From contig JAFWVB010000130.1 in assembly GCA_017518445.1 (NCBI GenBank), positions 1-32,774 on the forward strand: a stretch of DNA of 32,774 bases, read 5' to 3'. This stretch comes from Oscillospiraceae bacterium. GTDB taxonomy: Bacteria > Bacillota > Clostridia > Oscillospirales > Oscillospiraceae. A program made the translations under genes and the position numbers. Positions within the stretch are counted from its first letter, which is position 1. Every line of letters starts with the position of its first letter. The notes under the pieces are model-generated. The model did not search any database, was not told the DNA's origin, and saw only the letters and a program-made list of their open reading frames with translations. Shown piece after piece: positions 26,291 through 32,774 of the stretch.

Positions 26291-27619
26291 TTAAGTGTTC
26301 ACGTCTGAAAATATTATGTGGAAGCCGCCTGTGATCTCCTCCTCGTTGACGGATATGGGCAGCTTTTTCGCGCCGCCGAGTATCTCCTGCGCGAAAATCA
26401 CGTTATTTCTCTCCGCGAGCGCCTTTCTGCCGGACAGCATCGAGCGCTCCGTCCTGTTGTCGCCCGACAGCGCGTATATCGCGAGGAAATCTATCTCTCT
26501 TGCGTCGCCGTTCCTGTATGAGAATATCATCGTGCGCTCGCCCGATACGGAGGCGTCGCGCCGAACGGATATATTATCCGACCAGCCTTTCGGAAGCTCG
26601 AGATACCATCCGTCGGAATAATTGTGGTATGTCGTCTTTTTAAGCGTCCTGCTTCCGGCGGAGTCAAAGGCGTACCACTCTATAAGCCAGTAATTGCCGA
26701 CCTCAGGCTGACTCGGCAGCTTAACGGGATTAGGCACCTCGATCACGCCGTCCGTGTCTATGTCCGCGGACAATATACCGTATGTTCTGACGGTTCCCTG
26801 GCTCACGCCGCTCGCCGAACGCAGAGATACGTTTGAAAGCGCGCCGCGCTCATACGCCAAAATGTCCGTGACAAGGCTGCTCTCGTCTATCGCGCACTCG
26901 ATGAAAAGTCCGTTCACACCGTCGGACAGAGGACTGTATTTTATATTTGAAACCGCTCCGGCACCGGCGGACAGCCGCGCCGTGCCGACCTCTATATCGC
27001 CGTCTATAAGTGAATAAACCGTCGCCTCGCTCTGATTTTCACTCGCGCTCGGACCGACCGCAGCGACAGACGCGCCGTGCTCGCCCTTAAAGCAGCTTAT
27101 ATAAGCCGTGTAGCTGCAGCTGAAAAGCTGAACCACCTGATAGTCGACAAGCGAATAGCCCGCGAGCATGCTGACGCCGGACGCGATCTGCCAGCCCATG
27201 ATGATCTCATACATACCGTCGCCGTCCATGTCGAGATATTCTATGCTTTTTATGTCCGAGCCGGAGCCCTCTATGCCCGCCGCGCGCGTGTACGTCTCGC
27301 CGTCGTTTTCAAATATGGCGACCTTGAGCGGCATATCGTCGCCCGGCACGGCGTAGAACACGAGCGCCTCCTTCTCGCCGTCGGAGTCGATATCCTCAAA
27401 CTGCACCGCCTGCCGGTAAGAGCCCGACGTCGGCGCGGAGTACTCCGCCCCGGAGCTTAAAATCGCGTCTATCTCCCGCTGGAGCTGGACATATTCATCG
27501 CTGAGACGCGGCAGTGCGTAAAGCTCGTCCATCGATGTGTTGAAGCAGCCCGACATAAGCGGAAGCGCCATCGCCGCCGCGAGCAGGAGCGCCGCGTATC
27601 TTTTAAGCCTCATCCTCAT
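26291..27619 (-). CDS. Lipoprotein with FG-GAP/VCBS-like acidic repeats
   Basis: This 442-residue protein has a lipoprotein signal peptide with lipobox LMSGC (Cys25), so it should be lipid-anchored on the outer face of the membrane. Three DxDxDG-type loops followed by hydrophobic strands (DIDSDGEKEAL, YLDMDGDGMYEI, DIDTDGVIEV) resemble FG-GAP/VCBS beta-propeller calcium loops. I do not recognise the family further. It is the first gene of the unit with the response regulator and kinase, which suggests a role in sensing envelope or extracellular conditions (inference). Seven consecutive G separate the AAGGAGG site from the ATG on the coding strand. Confidence 0.88.
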   Translation of the reverse strand: MRMRLKRYAALLLAAAMALPLMSGCFNTSMDELYALPRLSDEYVQLQREIDAILSSGAEYSAPTSGSYRQAVQFEDIDSDGEKEALVFYAVPGDDMPLKVAIFENDGETYTRAAGIEGSGSDIKSIEYLDMDGDGMYEIIMGWQIASGVSMLAGYSLVDYQVVQLFSCSYTAYISCFKGEHGASVAAVGPSASENQSEATVYSLIDGDIEVGTARLSAGAGAVSNIKYSPLSDGVNGLFIECAIDESSLVTDILAYERGALSNVSLRSASGVSQGTVRTYGILSADIDTDGVIEVPNPVKLPSQPEVGNYWLIEWYAFDSAGSRTLKKTTYHNYSDGWYLELPKGWSDNISVRRDASVSGERTMIFSYRNGDAREIDFLAIYALSGDNRTERSMLSGRKALAERNNVIFAQEILGGAKKLPISVNEEEITGGFHIIFSDVNT

Positions 27620-27673
27620 GCGCCGCCCCCCCTCCTTCCGCTTTGCACAGTTAGGCTATTTTATAACTTATTT

Positions 27674-27682
27674 ATTATAACA
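27674..27682 (-). promoter_or_regulatory. Extended -10 promoter of the lipoprotein-regulator-kinase unit
   Basis: Minus strand TGTTATAAT (27674-27682) is a perfect extended -10 element. No good -35 is visible 17 bases upstream. The predicted leader is about 50 nt. It may drive the whole run of genes down to the 12714-12764 terminator. Confidence 0.55.
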
Positions 27683-27844
27683 CAAACGTGCGCGTTTTGG
27701 TAGTATTTTCTGAAATAAATATTACAAACCCGCCCAAACACAGCCATTCACCGCGGCTTGCGCCGTGCGCGGAGCATATTAACCGTAGGACATTCTCCAT
27801 TTTGTGCAATATATACAATTCTCGCGGCGAGCATCTAAATTTTA
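27683..27844. other. Intergenic DNA without a recognisable gene
   Basis: This spacer lies between the divergent lipoprotein unit and the SLH-protein gene. It contains no supported open frame, and no inverted repeat of note beyond a CCGCGGC stretch near 27751. Together with the flanking promoter elements, the gene-free stretch runs from 27620 to 27961. Confidence 0.5.
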
Positions 27845-27873
27845 TTGACTATTTTAGAAATATAGTTTATCTT
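27845..27873 (+). promoter_or_regulatory. Candidate promoter of the SLH fusion protein
   Basis: TTGACT (27845-27850), 17 bp, TATCTT (27868-27873). The expected start is near 27880, giving a leader of about 80 nt before the GTG at 27962. Confidence 0.5.
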
Positions 27874-27879
27874 TAAAGA

Positions 27880-27900
27880 AACATGGATTTTATTCATGTT
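27880..27900. promoter_or_regulatory. Inverted repeat at the predicted transcript start of the SLH gene
   Basis: AACATG (27880-27885) and CATGTT (27895-27900) are separated by 9 AT-rich bases. It lies immediately after the candidate -10, so it may be an operator or a 5' RNA hairpin. Confidence 0.35.
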
Positions 27901-27961
27901 AAATAACAACTTGTTTAGGACACCATATTAAGGCAACTATCAATTAAAGGGGGTAACCATT

Positions 27962-30883
27962 GTGAGGGGAGAGTTAAAAGAGACAACCGATGCGAAAGGC
28001 AATGCTGTTAAACGGCGCCCATGGGTGTTTGTTTTGACAGGGGTTGCAGCTGTTGCTATCGCTGCCGGTGTTATCATTGGCGTCGCGAACAATAATAAGC
28101 GCGCTGAGAACACGGACAGGGATATAAACACAGAAAGTCTGGAAAACGTTGAAAACACGGATCCGGATATAACCCCTGAAAATCTTTCGTACATCAATGT
28201 CGAGCGGGATGTAGTAAAGAGCTCATGGGCGGTCACAGGCATCAGCAAAGCGGACGGTTCCGGATTTGCCGAGGCAAAAGATCAGTATATCGTATTTGAC
28301 GACGCAGACGTGCGTTATTACGAGAACGGCGAGCTTGTACTGAACTGTTCCTATCGTTTTGCCGACGAGTATACCATAGAGCTTGTTAATCGTGCTGACG
28401 TCAAGGATCAAAGGTCATGGCTTTTACAGGAATTAAAGCGGGATGACGGCAGCGAGATCACGATAACCGACAGCGCCGCGGATTTGAAGTATTATATCGA
28501 GCTTGCGCCGAATTTTGAAGATCCCGAGCTGGCTAAAAGAGTGACCATGGATTATTTGGACGGCTGGTGGCAGATGACGGAGACCGGTCTCTCCGGAAGC
28601 CGTGAAGCACTGGCTGACAACTGGATGTATTTCGCAGACGGCAGGATGTATTACTACGAAAACGGCATTCAGGTCACAGACAATGCGGTAAAGCTTGATA
28701 AAAAGACGCTGGTTATGACAAACGAGCTGTTAGGCGTCACTTTGTATTGGGAAGCCAGCAAAGAAGAAAACGGAGACGTGCTTTATAGGGATTCTTCCGG
28801 AATAGAGTATTACTGCACAAGAGGAAAGGGCTACAGCAGCTTAAAGCCGGAAGGCTTCTGGGAGATGTATGCTGTCAGTGTTGTCGACGGGTCAAATTAC
28901 TCATCTCTTTCCTCCTGCTATCTTGTATTTTCGGGAGACAGCTGTAAATACTATGTCGGCGGAAAGCTCACGACCGATAACACTTTCTATTGGCTGGACG
29001 ATTGGACGATCCATATTACCACACAGGACGGAACGACGGATGAATGGGTCATTATAGACCGAGGCAGCAACCGTGCAATTATCACGGGCAAAAACCGCAT
29101 GCTGGCTTATTATGTGAAGCGCACGTCGCCGATCGACTTTGACCCGAAAATTATAGGAGATCCTGTTTCCGATGAGGAGCTGCAGGGTGCATGGAATGTG
29201 CTCTCATGGAAGCTGCTTGACGGAACCCAGTACACGGAGCCGGAGGGATGGCAGTTCGTCTTTGAAGACGGAGCGATCAAGTATTACATAAATGGCGCTC
29301 TGGTCAATACGAACTCGTATTCATTTACCGATCCTACACACATGAAGCTTAAAACCATAAGCTCATACGACGGGAAAGGCGTCGGAGACACCACCACGTG
29401 GGAGCTCAAGATCAATGACGGTATTATCACAATCAAGGATAAAAATCTGGGATTGATCTACCGGATGAGTAAAGACGATACGGATCTGGGAGAGTCTGTT
29501 GATATAACCTCCGATATGCTCCAGGGCACATGGAAGGTAGTGTCATCTGACGCGGAAGGCTTCAATTCCGATAAACATTGGGCATTTACATTTGAAGGAA
29601 ACAATGCGACATTCAAAGGTGATAATACCTATCGGTACACTTATACACTGAAAGATAATGCAATAACCGCAGATCTCACAGGATATGATTTCCAGCAGGC
29701 ATGGAAACTGGCGCTTACTGAAGAGGGGCGGTTGACGATCGCAATAGGCGGTAACTATACGTACATTTGCGAGAAGGATTCCGGGGAGGAAAAACCGGAA
29801 GAAAAAACTTCCGCAGTCACCAATGCTGAGCTTGCCGGTAAATGGACGGGAAGCATCGGCGAGACCTACACCTTCGACGGAAAGGGCGCATGCAAGGTTG
29901 ACTTCACCGCGTCTCAATACCCGACGCTCGGAACCGCGGACTACACCTACACCCTTGACGAGACGACGGGCAAGGCGGTCGCCACTTATTCCGGCGGTAC
30001 CCAGAACTGGACCTTCACGAAGTCAGATGACGGCAAGATAACCATGAAGGTAGTCGAGACAGAATACAGTACGCCTCTCACAAAGGCTGAATCGGATCCG
30101 AAGGAAACAGATGACCCGAAGGAAACGAAGGTCATCACCAATGCGGATCTGACCGGCACTTGGACGGGAAGCATCGGTGAGACTTACGCCTTCGACGGCA
30201 AGGGCGCATGCAAGGTAGATTTCACGGCGTCTCAATACCCGACGCTCGGAACCGCGGACTACACCTACACCCTTGACGAGACGACGGGCAAGGCGGTCGC
30301 CACTTATTCCGGCGGTACTCAGAACTGGACCTTCACAAAGTCCGGCGACGGCACGATAACCATGAAGGTAGTCGAGACAGAATACAGTACGGCTCTCAAA
30401 AAGGCTGATAACGATTCGACACCGCCTACGACGCCTACGACGACGGCGACGACGCGCGCTACGATAGTGACGATGCTGTACCGCCTCGCGGGCGAGCCGG
30501 CAGTGAGCGGCACATATCCGTTTACCGATGTTGAGAGCGGACAATCGTACACCAACGCCGTTATTTGGGCGGCTGAAAACGGCATAGTGACCGGTTACGG
30601 CAACAATAAATTCGGCACAAACGCCGAGGTAACGCGCGAGCAGTTAGCGGTTATCATGTACCGTTACGCGAAGTACAAGGGCTATGACGTGAGCAACGCG
30701 GCAGATCTGAGCGGCTATACGGACGCTTCCTCGATCAGCTCATGGGCGCTTGACGCTATGAAGTGGGCGTATGCCGAGGAGCTCATCACCGGGCGCACGG
30801 AGACGACTCTCGCCCCGAAGGGCAGCGCGACAAGCGCCGAAGCCGAGGAGATACTCAATCGGTTTAGCGAAAAAGTGAAGTAA
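27962..30883 (+). CDS. Membrane-anchored surface protein: seven beta-rich W repeats fused to a truncated SLH module
   Basis: A 973-residue protein starting at GTG (27962-27964) with AAAGGGGG 8 bases upstream. A basic KRR and a single helix (21-42) should anchor or export it. Next come seven related domains of about 80-100 residues, each starting with a LxGxW motif and having tyrosine-rich strands, near 85, 199, 298, 407, 520, 623 and 730. They look like lipocalin-type beta-barrels (fold inference). Domains 6 and 7 are near copies. A Thr/Pro linker (about 816-828) leads to SLH sequence: only the end of a first SLH domain (TRATIVTMLYRLAGEP), then SLH at about 853-912 and 917-973. SLH domains bind pyruvylated wall polymers. 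The lipocalin-like part is more AT-rich than the SLH part. Ligand and role are unknown. Confidence 0.88.
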   Translation: MRGELKETTDAKGNAVKRRPWVFVLTGVAAVAIAAGVIIGVANNNKRAENTDRDINTESLENVENTDPDITPENLSYINVERDVVKSSWAVTGISKADGSGFAEAKDQYIVFDDADVRYYENGELVLNCSYRFADEYTIELVNRADVKDQRSWLLQELKRDDGSEITITDSAADLKYYIELAPNFEDPELAKRVTMDYLDGWWQMTETGLSGSREALADNWMYFADGRMYYYENGIQVTDNAVKLDKKTLVMTNELLGVTLYWEASKEENGDVLYRDSSGIEYYCTRGKGYSSLKPEGFWEMYAVSVVDGSNYSSLSSCYLVFSGDSCKYYVGGKLTTDNTFYWLDDWTIHITTQDGTTDEWVIIDRGSNRAIITGKNRMLAYYVKRTSPIDFDPKIIGDPVSDEELQGAWNVLSWKLLDGTQYTEPEGWQFVFEDGAIKYYINGALVNTNSYSFTDPTHMKLKTISSYDGKGVGDTTTWELKINDGIITIKDKNLGLIYRMSKDDTDLGESVDITSDMLQGTWKVVSSDAEGFNSDKHWAFTFEGNNATFKGDNTYRYTYTLKDNAITADLTGYDFQQAWKLALTEEGRLTIAIGGNYTYICEKDSGEEKPEEKTSAVTNAELAGKWTGSIGETYTFDGKGACKVDFTASQYPTLGTADYTYTLDETTGKAVATYSGGTQNWTFTKSDDGKITMKVVETEYSTPLTKAESDPKETDDPKETKVITNADLTGTWTGSIGETYAFDGKGACKVDFTASQYPTLGTADYTYTLDETTGKAVATYSGGTQNWTFTKSGDGTITMKVVETEYSTALKKADNDSTPPTTPTTTATTRATIVTMLYRLAGEPAVSGTYPFTDVESGQSYTNAVIWAAENGIVTGYGNNKFGTNAEVTREQLAVIMYRYAKYKGYDVSNAADLSGYTDASSISSWALDAMKWAYAEELITGRTETTLAPKGSATSAEAEEILNRFSEKVK
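29843..30408 (+). repeat. Tandem in-frame duplication inside the SLH fusion gene
   Basis: Two copies of a 248-bp segment lie at 29843-30090 and 30161-30408, with a 318-bp (106-codon) period. They are nearly identical at DNA level, including synonymous positions, which indicates a recent duplication or gene conversion. Confidence 0.9.
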
Positions 30884-30900
30884 AAAGCAATACACAATGC

Positions 30901-30934
30901 AAAAAACCGAGGTCAGTCATGACCTCGGTTTTTT
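30901..30934 (+). terminator. Terminator of the SLH fusion gene
   Basis: A perfect 15-bp stem with a GTCA loop ends in six T, 18 bases after the stop. Six A on the other side let it work on the minus strand as well. Confidence 0.93.
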
Positions 30935-30992
30935 GCCGTCCGCGGATATTTCAAACGAACCGGTTTGCAAGCTTTAATGTGGTGAGCACGAG

Positions 30993-31010
30993 AGGGGACG
31001 GGAGTCCCCT
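30993..31010. repeat. Short hairpin AGGGGAC-GGGA-GTCCCCT
   Basis: A perfect 7-bp stem with a 4-base loop lies between the SLH gene terminator and tRNA-Leu. Its function is unknown. Confidence 0.55.
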
Positions 31011-31058
31011 TTCGCGTTTGTGCGCAGCGGATCATACCGCGACGAAGGCGCGGCAACG

Positions 31059-31093
31059 GAAACGGGGAAATCCTGTTCGGATTTCCCCGTTTC
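31059..31093 (-). terminator. Hairpin abutting the 3' end of tRNA-Leu
   Basis: A perfect 15-bp stem (31059-31073 with 31079-31093) has a 5-base loop and begins at the base next to the tRNA CCA. On the minus strand it is not followed by a real T-run, so it may act in termination or in 3' end processing. Confidence 0.6.
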
Positions 31094-31180
31094 TGGTGCC
31101 GGTGACCGGACTCGAACCGGTACGCTGTCGCCAGCGGCGGATTTTGAGTCCGCTACGTCTACCAATTCCATCACACCGGC
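31094..31180 (-). tRNA. tRNA-Leu (anticodon CAA)
   Basis: An 87-nt class II tRNA with acceptor GCCGGTG/CACCGGC, anticodon stem GCGGA/TCCGC with loop CTCAAAA, a long variable arm (CGCTGGCGACAGCG region), T loop TTCGAGT, discriminator A and encoded CCA. Confidence 0.96.
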
Positions 31181-31195
31181 GTTATTGACTCTGGT

Positions 31196-31224
31196 ATTAT
31201 ACAACACCCGACGGTAAATTACAA
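31196..31224 (-). promoter_or_regulatory. Promoter of tRNA-Leu
   Basis: Minus strand: TTGTAA (31219-31224), 17 bp, TATAAT (31196-31201), ending 15 bases before the mature tRNA. Confidence 0.78.
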
Positions 31225-31243
31225 GTGTTAATTGCGTATATAT

Positions 31244-31273
31244 AAAAAACGCGCCGACTACCGGCGCGTTTTT
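31244..31273 (-). terminator. Terminator of the 3D-domain gene
   Basis: A perfect 12-bp stem (31245-31256 with 31262-31273) is followed on the minus strand by a T-run, 18 bases after the stop of the gene at 31292. Confidence 0.9.
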
Positions 31274-31291
31274 ATAATACTTTAATGTATG

Positions 31292-32353
31292 TTATTTATC
31301 CGTGTCCACGACGTACACGAGCGCCTTTCTCGCGCCGTGCTGTATGCACTCGTCATAAGTGTCCATGAAAAGGTCAAGAATATTGTTCTTGACGCCCGTA
31401 TCGCCGACAAGCGCATAGCCGTAAGTCCATGTTCCGTCCGCGCCCGTGATATAGACAAGCGTGCCGAACGGCAGCACCGATGTGTCCGCCGCGACGATGC
31501 CCACACGCGCTTCCCTGCCGGTCGCGGTCAGATTTCCGGAGTGCGTGTACGCCGTGGCTATCATGTTGAGCTGGCGCTTATAAGCGTACTCGCTGCCGTT
31601 TGTCGCCTTGAGCGTCTTGTTCTCCGCGTCTACCTCAGACAGCGTTGCTATAGACTTGTCGCCCGTGGAATACAGCGGATCGACCGGATTTTCGACAACG
31701 CTCTCCGCGAGCACATCGCGCTCGCGCGCGACGCCGTCAACATATTTCACCATGCTCGTGACCTTTTTGGCGCCGTCGCGCCCCTCGATTATAAGCGCAG
31801 TCTCGTCCTCCGCCATGCTCGAGTCGTAGACATACATCGGGTGCGGGGCAACAGGCTCCGTAACCGTCTCCTCGACGTATTCAACATCAAATATTCTGAC
31901 GCCCATACCGTCGAATATCTCGGTTTCGCGGTCGCAGCTTATCTCTATCGCCGGCGTCATTTCAACGCCGAGGCTTGCAAGCAGCTCGCCCACCGTGACG
32001 CAGACCGTTCTGACCGTTCTGATCTCTCCGCCGCGCTTTACCGTAACGCTTTTCGCCCTTACGACCTCTACCTCTGCGTATCCGCCGTCGCCGTATTCCG
32101 TAACGATTATCTGATCCTTGTCGCGCATGACGATGCCCGCCTCCGCGACCGCGCTCTCCGCGCTGTCCTCTTTGCTGCTGATAACGAAGGTATCGTCTCC
32201 GTCGCTTATCCTATAAGTAGTTTCAGCATTCACGGAAAAGGAGCAAAACATTACGGAAGCCGCCAACATGCAGGCGTAAACGCCCATTCTCTTGAAGCGT
32301 CTTGCAAGCGCCTCGCCGAAAACGGCGAGCATCGCTCTCTTATCTGTTTTCAT
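31292..32353 (-). CDS. YabE-like secreted protein with DUF348, G5-like and 3D domains
   Basis: A 353-residue exported protein. The ATG at 32351-32353 has GGAGGA about 5 bases upstream, better than an ATG eight codons earlier. Residues 23-43 form a signal peptide or membrane anchor ending VNA. Two DUF348-like repeats lie at about 45-90 and 100-150, a degenerate G5 domain at about 155-228, and a C-terminal 3D domain at 264-350 with the three aspartates D318 (GDTG), D327 (ILDLFM) and D331. 3D-domain proteins resemble resuscitation-promoting factors and MltA-type transglycosylases, so it probably cleaves or binds peptidoglycan. In B. subtilis the relative YabE sits near rnmV and ksgA; neither is adjacent here, although upstream sequence is cut by the window edge. 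Confidence 0.92.
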   Translation of the reverse strand: MKTDKRAMLAVFGEALARRFKRMGVYACMLAASVMFCSFSVNAETTYRISDGDDTFVISSKEDSAESAVAEAGIVMRDKDQIIVTEYGDGGYAEVEVVRAKSVTVKRGGEIRTVRTVCVTVGELLASLGVEMTPAIEISCDRETEIFDGMGVRIFDVEYVEETVTEPVAPHPMYVYDSSMAEDETALIIEGRDGAKKVTSMVKYVDGVARERDVLAESVVENPVDPLYSTGDKSIATLSEVDAENKTLKATNGSEYAYKRQLNMIATAYTHSGNLTATGREARVGIVAADTSVLPFGTLVYITGADGTWTYGYALVGDTGVKNNILDLFMDTYDECIQHGARKALVYVVDTDK

Positions 32354-32410
32354 ACTTTCCTCCAAATAACGAAACAAATAGTTACAAAATATTACAATTA
32401 AGCAAGCGCC

Positions 32411-32439
32411 ATTATATAGACTCTCTCCACTTTTGTCAA
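32411..32439 (-). promoter_or_regulatory. Consensus sigma-A promoter of the 3D-domain gene
   Basis: Minus strand: TTGACA (32434-32439), exactly 17 bp, TATAAT (32411-32416). Both hexamers are perfect, so strong constitutive expression is expected. The leader is about 50 nt. Confidence 0.88.
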
Positions 32440-32774
32440 GTTTTTATTTAAAAAATCGTTAAATAGCCCCACTTTTTCAATTATGTAAACTCATTGTGTT
32501 AAAATATATGCTGTTTGTATCAATAATATCCGTCGTTTTAACGAAAAAAATTTTATGCTCCGTGAGGGCTGCCTTTATTTAGATTTATTATTATTTTTGC
32601 TCCGCAGGGTAACTTTTCTGCCTTGCGGCAGAAGGGGACGCAAACTCTTTTTCTGCTTGTCCAGAAAAAGAGTAGGAAAAAGAGGACAAATAAGGGGAAG
32701 GGATTTCGATTTCCCTTCCCCTTATTGATCCCCAACCTTGAAACGACGGAAGAGAACTCTTTGTTCTCTTCCGA
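32440..32774. repeat. Gene-free right end with four consecutive hairpins
   Basis: The AT-rich first part (32440-32600) shows nothing recognisable. Then come TTCTGCC-TTGC-GGCAGAA (32616-32633), a perfect 12-bp stem at 32644-32655/32662-32673, a perfect 15-bp stem at 32689-32703/32712-32726, and an 11-bp stem at 32747-32757/32763-32773. The last shares the AGAGAAC/GTTCTCT core with the hairpin at 16957-16985. A 60-codon minus frame here is mostly hairpin sequence and is not called a gene. Confidence 0.75.

Noticed and set aside
30935-31093. An integration site or mobile element next to tRNA-Leu
   Set aside because: There are hairpins but no integrase, no duplicated tRNA 3' end and no transposase nearby.
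32553-32735. A 60-codon minus-strand hypothetical protein
   Set aside because: It is translated from hairpin arms at the right end; such frames are artefacts of the repeats.

Overview
The window looks like chromosomal DNA of a Gram-positive bacterium of the class Clostridia, possibly Oscillospiraceae-like; the family assignment is inference. The pointers are strong purine-rich ribosome binding sites with several GTG and TTG starts, sigma-A promoters, a YqhQ (DUF1385) gene, an SLH-domain surface protein, a YabE-like DUF348/3D-domain protein, and a recA-recX-rimO-pgsA-cysS-polA gene order. Coding DNA is GC-rich; intergenic DNA is often AT-rich and packed with short perfect inverted repeats. Nearly all genes lie on the minus strand. 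The plus-strand exceptions are glpK and the SLH protein gene.

Left part (1-7100). A very large secreted surface protein (at least 1754 residues, open at the left edge) reads leftwards from 5262. It has a signal peptide, a long N-terminal region, an SdrD-B-like domain and about six InlB/Flg_new repeats. Its 5' side is a non-coding stretch of roughly 670 bases built of GT-rich minisatellite, GC-rich units and at least ten short palindromes of one shared 6-3-6 geometry. A small coiled-coil protein gene with its own promoter follows.

Metabolic block (7047-12241). pckA has a near-consensus promoter and tandem hairpins downstream. A probable lipase / DUF3784 membrane protein / low-molecular-weight phosphatase unit is divergent from glpK, and the two promoters appear to face each other. 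A lipase next to glycerol kinase suggests salvage of glycerol from lipids. A bidirectional terminator and tRNA-Thr(CGT) close the block. An AT-rich 530-base gap follows and holds a cluster of DnaA-box-like sequences.

Long housekeeping unit (12714-27682, minus). In transcription order it runs lipoprotein, OmpR-type regulator, sensor kinase, yqhQ, prmC, recA, recX, rimO, pgsA, cysS, then a 221-base hairpin-rich gap, polA, rimI, tsaD and a strong terminator. Spacings are short or overlapping throughout, so it may be read as one or two long operons. It joins envelope sensing, release-factor methylation, recombination and repair, ribosomal protein S12 methylthiolation, phospholipid synthesis, Cys-tRNA charging, DNA repair synthesis and tRNA t6A modification.

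Right part (27683-32774). A plus-strand gene encodes a 973-residue membrane-anchored protein with seven related W-containing beta-rich repeats, the last two almost identical in DNA. They are fused through a Thr/Pro linker to a truncated SLH module. Then come tRNA-Leu(CAA), a YabE-like DUF348/G5/3D protein with a consensus promoter, and a non-coding end with four hairpins. I see no complete new defence, CRISPR or mobile system. The most unusual features are the palindrome-rich leader of the giant surface protein and the SLH fusion protein.
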